From: Parvibaculum sp049651025
GTDB taxonomy: Bacteria; Pseudomonadota; Alphaproteobacteria; Parvibaculales; Parvibaculaceae
Assembly: GCF_049651025.1 (NCBI RefSeq)
Contig: NZ_JBASBH010000062.1
Location: 1 to 64,000 of the forward strand
DNA: 64,000 nt
Reading direction: 5' to 3'
Positions 41,666 through 49,710 of the stretch are shown piece by piece. The notes below the pieces were generated by a model, which made no database searches, was not told the DNA's origin, and saw nothing but the letters and a program-made list of their open reading frames with translations. The first letter of the stretch is position 1, and each line of letters opens with the position of its first letter. The position numbers and the translations under genes were made by a program.

Positions 41666-43087
41666 TCAGTCGGCAGGTGCGCCGGATGATTGCGCATCGC
41701 CGGGGTGCAGCGTGCGCGTCTCGACAGCCGCCGCAGCGGCATCGAGCATCCGTCGGTCGAGAATTTCGCGATTGGCCTTTTGTTGCGCCTCGTCGAGCGG
41801 GAAGCGCCACAGGATCAGCGCAACGGCCGCGCTGATGATCGTCGCCGGCCAGACGTAAACGGCGCGAAGCCCGTCCAGAGCGGCTGCGCTGTTTTCACCG
41901 CCGGGAACAAAGCCGACCACGTCGAGCATCATGTAGGAAAGGCCAATCGCAACAGCGGCGCCCACCTTGTTCGTCGATGTCAGCATCGCAAAGAAAAGCC
42001 CGGTACGCGTCTGCTTCGTTTGCACGGAGTCATGATCGGCAACATCCGCCATGATCGAGCGGAAGAGGAACGGGCCCGCCGCCATGTTGACGCCAAACAA
42101 CAGGAAGGCGCCAAGCGCCAACTCCGGATGGCCGGCAGGGATCAGCAAAATGAGCGGCACTGTGATCGCGTTGAAAAGCGCCGAACCCGCTGCCGTCCTG
42201 TGCTTGCCGAAACGGCGGCTGATCCAGAGAACGAGCGGAATGAACATCACGCCGGATATGAAATAGCAAAGCAGCAGCGCGCTGGAAAACTTGCCGAGCC
42301 TCAACACGTCCTCGGCGAGAAAGAGAAACAAGCTTGCGACAATGCCGCCGGAGACACCGGAGATGAGATCGGCGAGCAGCACGAAACGCAGCGGGCGGTT
42401 CTCGATCAGAACTTTCACCGCCTGCCCGAACGGCACATGCTCGGGCCGCGGCGCCTTGCGCTCCGGCACTTTCCAGACCGCGACGGCGACGGAAATCGGC
42501 AGCAGAATGAGAACGAACCATCCCATCGAGGCGACGCGCGCAGCAGCCAGATTTTCGGGGTTGGCGAGTTCGATCACAGCGGGCAGCGCCAGCACGCAGA
42601 CCATGCCGATGATCAACAGCAATTCACGCGCGCCCTGCACACGCGACCGGTCATGATAGTCGGGCGTCAGCTCGGCACCCCAGGAGATATGCGAGATGGT
42701 GAGCAGCGTCCAGCCCACATAGAGAACGAATAGCCAGAAGACGAGATAGCCCGCCGTCACCGGCCCCTGGGGCATGAAGATCATATAGACCGACAGCATC
42801 ATGATCGGCACAGACAGCACGATCCAGTGCCGCCGCCTGCCCCATCTTGTTTCAAACCGGTCGGAGACGACGCCCAGCACCGGATCCGTGATCACGTCCC
42901 AGAAGCGCGCCAGCATGAAGATCGCGCCGACAACGGTCAGCCCGAGCCCGAGCGACCCGGCATAGAACGGCGGCAGATGCACAACGAGCGGCAAGCCCAT
43001 GGCTGAAATTGGCGCCGCAGGAAACGCGAACGCCAGCAAAGTCCAACGCGATAGGGGCGCTTCGCGCCCCGCCATTCCAGCCGACAT
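41666..43087 (-). CDS. MFS transporter, MelB/GPH-like paralogue
   Basis: A 473-residue transporter with the same motifs as the next gene: YAGSLGLGLTVVGAIFMLAR, DPVLGVVSDRFETRWGRRRH and SHISWGAELTPDYHDRSRVQ. The two proteins are obvious tandem paralogues. I chose MSAGMAGREAPL as the start because GGGAGGA sits just upstream; the longer frame would add an unlikely soluble leader. It is first in a two-gene unit. Substrates are unknown. Confidence 0.9.
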   Translation of the reverse strand: MSAGMAGREAPLSRWTLLAFAFPAAPISAMGLPLVVHLPPFYAGSLGLGLTVVGAIFMLARFWDVITDPVLGVVSDRFETRWGRRRHWIVLSVPIMMLSVYMIFMPQGPVTAGYLVFWLFVLYVGWTLLTISHISWGAELTPDYHDRSRVQGARELLLIIGMVCVLALPAVIELANPENLAAARVASMGWFVLILLPISVAVAVWKVPERKAPRPEHVPFGQAVKVLIENRPLRFVLLADLISGVSGGIVASLFLFLAEDVLRLGKFSSALLLCYFISGVMFIPLVLWISRRFGKHRTAAGSALFNAITVPLILLIPAGHPELALGAFLLFGVNMAAGPFLFRSIMADVADHDSVQTKQTRTGLFFAMLTSTNKVGAAVAIGLSYMMLDVVGFVPGGENSAAALDGLRAVYVWPATIISAAVALILWRFPLDEAQQKANREILDRRMLDAAAAAVETRTLHPGDAQSSGAPAD

Positions 43088-43290
43088 GAATCCTCCCGAA
43101 AATCTCGCGGCTCCGGAAAGGTCTTCGCGCCCCCCTCGCTCCGCCGCATTGAGTATGCCGAACGCCGAAACGAGGGCCAAGCCCTCATTACGCAGCGTCC
43201 ATATGCCTTAGGCCCGAGTCGAGTTTCGGCTGGAAAAGCCCGGCGTGGCAGACTAGCTTAGCGCCCAATCCAGACGACGAGGATGATCCA

Positions 43291-43539
43291 ATGCACGGCG
43301 AAGGCACACCGAAGTTCACCAATGACGCAGGCGCGGTTGAAATCCGCATCGGCGTCAAGGAGTTCGAATGCATCGGCGCGAACCCGCCCTTCGACCATCC
43401 GCATATTTTTCTCGATATGGGTCGTGGGGTCGAAAGCATCTGCCCCTATTGCTCGACGCTCTACAAGTTCGACGCGACGCTGAAAGCCAGCGAGGCGGTG
43501 CCCGCAAGCGCTTTCTACCACGCCAAGGCGCACGCCTGA
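43291..43539 (+). CDS. NDUFS6-like zinc-finger protein (zf-CHCC)
   Basis: An 82-residue protein. VKEFECIGANPPFDHPHIFL and then SICPYCSTLYKFD give the Cys-His-Cys-Cys zinc site of the CHCC family. The mitochondrial relative NDUFS6 is a complex I accessory subunit, and alphaproteobacteria encode this as a short free protein. No complex I genes are nearby. The start is the ATG giving MHGEGTPKF. It converges with the Nramp-like gene. Confidence 0.92.
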   Translation: MHGEGTPKFTNDAGAVEIRIGVKEFECIGANPPFDHPHIFLDMGRGVESICPYCSTLYKFDATLKASEAVPASAFYHAKAHA

Positions 43540-43560
43540 GGCGAGGCGACCTCCAGCCTT

Positions 43561-44850
43561 TCACATCGTCAGAAAAAGCCCCGCCGCCGTCAGCGCCATG
43601 ACGAAGGTGGAGAGCCAGCCCATGATCTGCAGTCCGCGCGGCAGCGTGAACTCGCCCATGATCTGCTCACGGCTCGTCATCAGCATCATCATCACCATGA
43701 CCGGTACAGCGACGAGCCCGTTAATGACGGCGCTCCAGAATAGTGCCTTGAACGGGCTGATCGCCGTCGAAAAATTCATCGCCACGCCGACAAAAGTCGC
43801 GACGGCCACGACACCGTAAAAGGCCTTGGCCTCGCCCGGCTTGCGCGCAAGACCTGACGGCCAGCGCATCGCCTCGCCAACTGCATAGGCAGCAGACCCC
43901 GCAAGCACAGGCACAGCCAGCAGCCCCGTGCCGATAATGCCGATGGCGAAAATTGCGAAGGCAAAATGCCCCGCAATCGGTTTCAGCGCCTGCGCTGCCT
44001 GCTCGGCAGTCTGGATATCGGTAATGCCGTGAAGATGCAGCGTCGCCGCCGTCGTGATGACGATGCACAGCGCAATCACATTGGAAAGTACCATGCCGAC
44101 CATGGTGTCGATGTCGATACGCCGGAACTCGCGAGGCGCCGAGGCAGGATCGTCGAAAAGCGGCCGCTCATCGGGCTTTTCTTCTGTCTCCTCCACCTCC
44201 TGCTCCGCCTGCCAGAAGAAAAGATAGGGGCTTATCGTCGTGCCGAAGATCGCGACAATGGCTGTGAAATAGCTCGCATCGAAAACAACGGACGGCAAGA
44301 CGATCAGTTGAACGACATGCCCCCATGGCACATCGACAACAAAAACCGTTGCCACATAAGCAAGCAATGAAATCGTCAGCCATTTCAGAATTGGCTCGTA
44401 GCGCGCATAGCTGATGAAAACCTCTGCTATCACGCTCAAGGTTCCAAACAGCACCACGTAGACAAGCACCGGCCCGCCTATCAGCAACTTCAACGCTGCC
44501 GCCATCGCGCCGAGATCCGCGCCGATATTGATTGTGTTTGCAACGACAAGCAGGAAAACGATGGCGTAAAGAACGGATGGTGGGTAATACAGACGAAGAT
44601 TGCCTGCGATCCCGCGCCCCGAAACGCGCCCGATGCGCCCGCTGATTTCCTGTATCGCAATCATCAGCGGCATGCTGAACACCAGCGTCCAGGCAAGCCC
44701 ATAGCCGAACTGCGCACCGACCTGCGAATAAGTGGCGATGCCGCTTGGATCGTCGTCAGACGCCCCCGTCGTAAGCCCCGGCCCCAGAATCGAAAGCATG
44801 CGCTGCGTGCGTGATTCCGTGGCTTCGTCGACGGTCTCTTTGTCTGTCAT
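43561..44850 (-). CDS. Nramp-family transporter with variant metal-site motifs
   Basis: A 429-residue membrane protein of about 11 helices. TM1 carries DDPSGIATYSQVGAQFG where classic Nramp has DPGN. TM6 reads GTTISPYLFFWQAEQEVEE where classic members have a MPHN-like segment with the metal-binding methionine, and that methionine is missing. An acidic loop (EETEEKPDERP) follows. These changes point to an Nramp-related branch with different ion choice, perhaps Mg (inference). The start MTDKETVDEA has no strong binding site; a GTG nine codons upstream is possible. tRNA-Leu lies 40 bases upstream on the same strand. Confidence 0.88.
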   Translation of the reverse strand: MTDKETVDEATESRTQRMLSILGPGLTTGASDDDPSGIATYSQVGAQFGYGLAWTLVFSMPLMIAIQEISGRIGRVSGRGIAGNLRLYYPPSVLYAIVFLLVVANTINIGADLGAMAAALKLLIGGPVLVYVVLFGTLSVIAEVFISYARYEPILKWLTISLLAYVATVFVVDVPWGHVVQLIVLPSVVFDASYFTAIVAIFGTTISPYLFFWQAEQEVEETEEKPDERPLFDDPASAPREFRRIDIDTMVGMVLSNVIALCIVITTAATLHLHGITDIQTAEQAAQALKPIAGHFAFAIFAIGIIGTGLLAVPVLAGSAAYAVGEAMRWPSGLARKPGEAKAFYGVVAVATFVGVAMNFSTAISPFKALFWSAVINGLVAVPVMVMMMLMTSREQIMGEFTLPRGLQIMGWLSTFVMALTAAGLFLTM

Positions 44851-44890
44851 GAAGACCCGCGCGCAAGTTGTCGCCACGAACCGATCGAAC

Positions 44891-44977
44891 TGGTGGCCCC
44901 TGCGGGACTCGAACCCGCACTCCCTTACGAGAAGCAGATTTTAAGTCTGCTGCGTATACCAGTTTCGCCAAGGGGCC
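44891..44977 (-). tRNA. tRNA-Leu (anticodon UAA)
   Basis: The 87-base tRNA folds fully. The acceptor stem is GGCCCCT with AGGGGCC, and CCA is encoded. The D arm is TGGCGAAACTGGTA, and the anticodon loop is CTTAAAA between GCAGA and TCTGC. A long variable arm (TTCTCGTAAGGGA region) marks it as leucine, and the T arm is GCGGGTTCGAGTCCCGC. Confidence 0.97.
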
Positions 44978-45050
44978 CGCCTAGTAATGCCCCCACATAT
45001 GCCCGCTTGAATTGATCCGCGCAACGCAGCAGCGGCGTCTGTTTGGCACA

Positions 45051-45082
45051 AAAGAAAACGGCGGCCCCGAGGGACCGCCGTT
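45051..45082 (-). terminator. Rho-independent terminator of the small exported protein gene
   Basis: On the minus strand AACGGCGG/CCGCCGTT with extra G-C pairs is followed by TTCTTTTG. It lies 24 bases after the stop codon. Confidence 0.85.
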
Positions 45083-45105
45083 GAATTTCGCAGGTTGAGA
45101 GGCAA

Positions 45106-45357
45106 TTAGCCCTCAAGGCCCTGCCAAACCGGCCAGCAGCTATTGCCGGCGGAAGCGGCGAGCTTCGCCTGAGCTTCCTTGGCGTTCGCGCCATCGGCGC
45201 TCTCGACCTTGCTCTTGCCGCCGGTGCACCAGACGTAGAAGCTGTGCTTGCCAGCCTTCGACATGGCGTCGAAGCTTGAGTCCAGCGCAAAGGCCGAACT
45301 GGACAGCATCATGGTCGCGCCGACTGCAAGACCCAAAATTCCAACCATCTTCTTCAT
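45106..45357 (-). CDS. Small exported protein of unknown function
   Basis: An 83-residue protein. A signal peptide, KMVGILGLAVGATMMLSSSA, is cut near AFA-LDS. The mature part has two cysteines (YVWCTGGKS and GNSCWPVWQG) that may form a disulfide. Between them is a lysine- and alanine-rich helix. GGGAGAGACGC precedes the chosen ATG. I recognise no family. It is monocistronic with its own terminator, which supports it being a real and possibly abundant periplasmic protein. Confidence 0.78.
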   Translation of the reverse strand: MKKMVGILGLAVGATMMLSSSAFALDSSFDAMSKAGKHSFYVWCTGGKSKVESADGANAKEAQAKLAASAGNSCWPVWQGLEG

Positions 45358-45598
45358 TAGCGTCTCTCCCTCCGGGTATCGCTGACCCAAAACTCGTTCT
45401 CAAGCCTTATTTTTTCAAGATCTAAGATGCCCCCCAGCGGCGCCCCTTGCGGGACATTTTTCGGCGAACTTTAGATCCTGTCAGGCGGAAACTGTAACTG
45501 ACTCTGCCTAGATTGTATCCCCTAGTCACGGTTTGAAAGCTGAATCTTTCGTAATGTCGGGGTGAATCTGTTGCAAAATGGCGACAATCCGGGGGACG

Positions 45599-46381
45599 TC
45601 AGACCGGATCGCCGCTGATGGGTTCCGCACCGAAGCCTCGCAGCAATTCCGATGCTTCTTCGACGACGCGGTCGAGCGTTGCCGGGTCCGTGCCGCGCAT
45701 GACGAGACTCGTCCCGAATATTTTGCCCCGGTAGTAGGGATAGGAGCCGATTCCAATCTCCGGGTAGCGCTGCTGCAACTGACCGAGCTTCTCGGCAATC
45801 TGCCCTTCGCCTACTTGCGCGCTCACCGTGCGGCTTTGCATCGTCGCCCCGCCTTCCAGCCGCGCCGTCAAACTGTCCAGCATGACCTGCATGACCATTG
45901 GCACGCCGGCCATGACGAAGACATTGCCGATCTGAAAGCCCGGCGCTTTGCTCAAGGGATTGGCGATCAGGGACGCGCCCTCAGGGATGCGCGCCATGCG
46001 CTTGCGCGCGTCGGTAAATTCGCCGCCCGTTTCCTTGTAATGCGCGTCCAGAATGGCAAGCGCCTCCGGATGGTGGCCTATGGGCACGCCGAAAGCCTTG
46101 GCGACCGAATCCGCCGTTATGTCGTCATGCGTCGGCCCAATGCCGCCGGTCGTGAACACATAATCGTAGCGCGCGCGCACCTCGTTGACCGCGGCGACGA
46201 TCTCCGCCTCGATATCGGGAATGATGCGCGCCTCGCGCACCTGAACGCCGATCTGGTTTAAATGCTTTGCGATATAGGGAAGATTTGAATCGCGCGTCCG
46301 CCCGGAAAGCACCTCGTCGCCGATCAGCAGCACACAGGCTGTAACGAGTTTCTGGCGCGATGGCACCGCAGCTTCCGGCAT
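45599..46381 (-). CDS. CinA-like molybdopterin-binding (MoCF_biosynth) domain protein
   Basis: A 260-residue protein. The MoaB/Mog-like fold is evident: CVLLIGDEVLSGRTRDSN and FTTGGIGPTHDDITADSVAK. The latter is the hallmark of the CinA N-terminal domain. It lacks the C-terminal nicotinamide-nucleotide amidase (PncC) domain of full CinA, as is common in alphaproteobacteria. Functions proposed for this family include ADP-ribose pyrophosphatase activity. The name 'competence/damage-inducible' is historic. Confidence 0.92.
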   Translation of the reverse strand: MPEAAVPSRQKLVTACVLLIGDEVLSGRTRDSNLPYIAKHLNQIGVQVREARIIPDIEAEIVAAVNEVRARYDYVFTTGGIGPTHDDITADSVAKAFGVPIGHHPEALAILDAHYKETGGEFTDARKRMARIPEGASLIANPLSKAPGFQIGNVFVMAGVPMVMQVMLDSLTARLEGGATMQSRTVSAQVGEGQIAEKLGQLQQRYPEIGIGSYPYYRGKIFGTSLVMRGTDPATLDRVVEEASELLRGFGAEPISGDPV

Positions 46382-46535
46382 GACCTGTCCTCAAGAATTA
46401 TTATCCCGCCACAATAGCGCCGCGAAGGTCCAACGGACAAATCCTGACCGCCAATCCATCGTAAAACTTAAGACACTAGGCCGGAGGCCGCCAAAGCCCT
46501 ATGCTGGTAGAAATCTACATTTCGCGGACAAGTCC

Positions 46536-47357
46536 ATGAACTACATCGACGCTTTCGACGCCCCGGTGCGTAACACCGGCCAGATCAAGCTCTACGGCCC
46601 GGAAGCTTTCGAAGGCATGCGCAAGGTTGGCCGCCTCGCGGGCGCCGCGCTCGACATGCTCGTGCCCTTCATCAAGCCGGGCGTCACGACCGACGATATC
46701 GATCGTGCGGTTTATGAGTTCGGCCTCGACAATGGCGCGCTCCCCGCGACGCTCGGCTATCGCGGCTATCGCCATTCCTGCTGCACGTCGATCAATCACG
46801 TCGTCTGCCACGGCATCCCCAGCGACCGCACCTTGCGCGAAGGCGACATCGTCAATGTCGACGTCACCTATATTCTGGATGGATGGCACGGCGACACCAA
46901 CCGCATGTATTACGTCGGCGATGTGCCGCGCAAAGCCGCGCGCCTTTGCGAAGTTACATATGAATCGATGATGCGCGGCATCGCAGCTGTGAAGCCCGGC
47001 GCGAGCCTTGGCGACATTGGCGCGGCGATCCAGGAATATGCCGAAAGCGAACGCTGCTCCGTTGTGCGCGAATTCTGCGGCCACGGCGTCGGCCTCGTCT
47101 TTCACGACATGCCCAACATTCTGCACTACGGCCGACGCGGCGAAGGCGCAAAGCTGAAGCAAGGCATGATCTTCACCATCGAGCCGATGATCAATCTCGG
47201 CAAACCGGGCGTGAAAATCCTCGCCGACGGCTGGACGGCGGTCACGCGCGACCGCTCGCTCTCGGCCCAGTTCGAGCACTCCATCGGCGTTACGGCTGAC
47301 GGCTGCGAAATCTTCACCAAATCGCCTGCAGGACTAGACCTCCCTCCCTATGCCTGA
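46536..47357 (+). CDS. map: Type I methionine aminopeptidase
   Basis: Removes the initiator methionine from nascent proteins. Length is 273 residues. The metal ligands are placed: Asp in VNVDVTY, Asp in HGDTNRM, His in CGHGVGLVFHD, Glu in TIEPMI and Glu in FEHSIGVT. SCCTSINHVVCHGIPSDR is the family segment. I chose MNYIDAFDAP as the start; an upstream extension overlaps no family sequence. Its end overlaps radC by 8 bases, so they are coupled. Confidence 0.97.
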   Translation: MNYIDAFDAPVRNTGQIKLYGPEAFEGMRKVGRLAGAALDMLVPFIKPGVTTDDIDRAVYEFGLDNGALPATLGYRGYRHSCCTSINHVVCHGIPSDRTLREGDIVNVDVTYILDGWHGDTNRMYYVGDVPRKAARLCEVTYESMMRGIAAVKPGASLGDIGAAIQEYAESERCSVVREFCGHGVGLVFHDMPNILHYGRRGEGAKLKQGMIFTIEPMINLGKPGVKILADGWTAVTRDRSLSAQFEHSIGVTADGCEIFTKSPAGLDLPPYA

Positions 47358-48051
47358 CGCGTCGACGCCTGCCCCTCAACTTGTGGATCATCACGCAGGC
47401 CATCGCGAGCGACTGCGCGCGCGCTTCATGGCCGCGCCTAATGCCGTTCCCGACTACGAACTTCTTGAACTCATTCTCTTCCGCACCATTCCGCGCCGCG
47501 ACGTGAAGCCGCTTGCCAAAGAGCTGATCGCCCTTTTCGGCAGCTTCGGCTCCGTGCTTCACGCCGACCCCGCTCGTCTGCGCGAAGTCAAAGGCATTAA
47601 GGATGCGACGATTATCGATTTCCACATCGCGCGCGAAACGAGCCTGCGGCTGACGCAAGCCAAGGTGATGAAGCGCGAAGTCATTTCGTCATGGACGGCG
47701 CTCATCGACTATTGCTCGGTATCGATGGCCCACAATGCGCTCGAGCAATTCCGCATTCTCTTTCTCGATCGCCAGAACGTGCTGATCGCCGACGAGGTGC
47801 AACAGACCGGCACAATCGACCATACGCCCGTCTATCCGCGCGAAGTGGTCAAGCGCGCGCTCGCGCTCAATGCATCGTCGATCATCCTTGTCCACAATCA
47901 TCCATCCGGCGACCCGACGCCGTCGACCGCCGACATCGAGATGACGAAGAAGATCATCGAAACGGCAAAGCCGCTCGGCATCGCCATTCACGACCACCTC
48001 GTCATCGGCAAAGGCCGCCACGCAAGCTTCAGATCGCTTGGGTTGATCTGA
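47350..48051 (+). CDS. radC: RadC family protein (JAB/MPN domain)
   Basis: A 233-residue protein. An N-terminal helix-hairpin-helix-like part (RERLRARFMAAPNAVPDYEL to LREVKGIKDATII) is followed by an MPN domain. Its zinc motif HNHPSGDPTPSTADIEMTKK is intact (HxH-x7-D, with Glu earlier). RadC was named for DNA repair, but this role has been withdrawn; its activity is not settled. It overlaps map by 8 bases. Confidence 0.95.
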   Translation: MPDASTPAPQLVDHHAGHRERLRARFMAAPNAVPDYELLELILFRTIPRRDVKPLAKELIALFGSFGSVLHADPARLREVKGIKDATIIDFHIARETSLRLTQAKVMKREVISSWTALIDYCSVSMAHNALEQFRILFLDRQNVLIADEVQQTGTIDHTPVYPREVVKRALALNASSIILVHNHPSGDPTPSTADIEMTKKIIETAKPLGIAIHDHLVIGKGRHASFRSLGLI

Positions 48052-48068
48052 AGCTTACGAGTGCGAAT

Positions 48069-49547
48069 TCAGCTCGCGTAAGTCGGCGCGTGCTTGTCCG
48101 CCCAGGGCTGTGCCTGCTCAAGTTCGTATGCGAGCGCGTAGAGAAGCCCTTCGCCACCCATCGCCGCCGCGAACTGGCTGCCGATCGGCAAGCCGTCCTT
48201 GCTCATGCCGAGCGGCACCGACATGGCGGGCGTTCCCGCGATATTGTGGATGGGCGTGTAGGTGACATATTCGATTGTGCGCTTGTAAAGCGTATCGAAG
48301 GGAACCGTCGGCGCTTGGTCGCCGAGCTTCGGCGCAGGCGTCTGCAACACCGGCGTCAGCCACGTGTCGTAATTCGCCATGAAGGCATTCACCTTCTTTT
48401 CGGCCTCCGCAAAATAGGCGAGCGACTTTTGCAGCGCGTCCTTCGGCTTCCTTGCAAAGAATTCGGCGAGACCGATGGTCCAGGGCTCCAGCACGTCTTC
48501 CGGCTTCAGCCCCTTGCTCTTTGCAAGCTGTAGAAGATCGGCCGGGCCAGACGCCCAGACGGTAAGGAAAGCGTCGATCATCTCCTCACCATTTACCGGA
48601 TTTTGCACCTCGATGATTTCATGTCCAAGTCCGGCGCATAGCTTTGCAGTCGCCTCCACCGCCGCCTTCACATCTTCATGCGGCTCCTTGCCGTAATAAT
48701 TGACCGTGTTGAAAGCGATCTTGAGGCGCTTCTTTGACGGGCCGGAGATAAAGCCCACCGGCTTCAGCGGCGAACGATCCTCCGACAGCGAAAACACCAT
48801 GGCATTGTCGCGCACCGTGCGGCTGACACAGTTCTCGACGCCAATATCGGCGGCCATCTTCAATCCGATATTCATCCGCCCCCGGCTCGGCTTCATGCCG
48901 AAAACACCGCACGTCGATGCGGGAATACGGATCGATCCGCCGCCATCCGATGCATGAGCGACCGGCAACATGCCCGATGCCACGGCCGCCGCAGCACCGC
49001 CCGACGAGCCGCCGCTTGAATGTTCGAGATTCCACGGATTGTGACACGGCCCGAGCAGCAGCGATTCCGTCGTGCCGAGCAGCCCGAATTCCGGCGTATT
49101 GGTTTTGCCGAGAATGACCATCCCCGCCTTGATCGCGCTTTCCGGCACAGGCGAGGTCTTGTCCGAAATCATGTTTGCAAAAAGCCGCGAGCCGCTTGTG
49201 TGCCGCGTGCCCTTCACATCGTCGAGATCCTTGATGAGATAGGGAACGCCCGACAGGGGACTGTCCGGCAGCTTGCCCTTGGCCGCCGCCCGCGCCTTGT
49301 CGAAAAACTCCGTCACCACCGCATTGACCTTGGGGTTGACGGCCTCGATGCGCGCGATTGCTGCGTCGACGAGTTCGAGCGCCGTCACTTCCTTCTTACG
49401 CACGAGTTCGGCCTGCGCCATTGCGTCAAGCTTGCCGAAGTTTTCCTTGGCATAGGCAAATGGCGGCCTGAGGCTCGCAGCGCCCGCAACAATGGCGCTC
49501 GCAGCCGCAGTGCCCAGAAACGTGCGGCGATTGAGACGAACGGTCAT
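48069..49547 (-). CDS. Amidase (amidase-signature family) with Tat signal
   Basis: A 492-residue Ser-cis-Ser-Lys hydrolase. The Tat signal NRRTFLGTAAASAIVAGAAS lies at the N-terminus, so it is exported folded. Catalytic Lys is in YLIKDLDDVKGT. The Gly/Ser segment SSGGSSGGAAAAVASG holds the cis-Ser, and the nucleophile is in SDGGGSIRIPAST. GGGGAGAT lies 2 bases before the ATG. The amide substrate is unknown. A periplasmic amidase could act on peptides, lactams or nylon-like oligomers. Confidence 0.93.
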   Translation of the reverse strand: MTVRLNRRTFLGTAAASAIVAGAASLRPPFAYAKENFGKLDAMAQAELVRKKEVTALELVDAAIARIEAVNPKVNAVVTEFFDKARAAAKGKLPDSPLSGVPYLIKDLDDVKGTRHTSGSRLFANMISDKTSPVPESAIKAGMVILGKTNTPEFGLLGTTESLLLGPCHNPWNLEHSSGGSSGGAAAAVASGMLPVAHASDGGGSIRIPASTCGVFGMKPSRGRMNIGLKMAADIGVENCVSRTVRDNAMVFSLSEDRSPLKPVGFISGPSKKRLKIAFNTVNYYGKEPHEDVKAAVEATAKLCAGLGHEIIEVQNPVNGEEMIDAFLTVWASGPADLLQLAKSKGLKPEDVLEPWTIGLAEFFARKPKDALQKSLAYFAEAEKKVNAFMANYDTWLTPVLQTPAPKLGDQAPTVPFDTLYKRTIEYVTYTPIHNIAGTPAMSVPLGMSKDGLPIGSQFAAAMGGEGLLYALAYELEQAQPWADKHAPTYAS

Positions 49548-49710
49548 TATCTCCCCCTGTTTTTGAGTCGGCTCCCTTTTAGGGCTTGAGCATACCCGGG
49601 AAATGGCCGGGTTCAGCCCCAAAATGGCCTGAACCGGAGCCGCCCTTGAGCCCCCTCCCCCCATCTGCTAAACCCTCGTCATTCCCTGCACTTACCGTAA
49701 GGCTTTGCCC

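Noticed and set aside
44891..44977. tRNA-Leu as an integration site for a genomic island
   Set aside because: No integrase, no direct repeat of the tRNA 3' end and no change in composition nearby.
45526..45798. Small minus-strand frame overlapping the CinA-like gene end
   Set aside because: It overlaps the CinA-like gene in another frame and has a low-complexity Ser/Arg composition.
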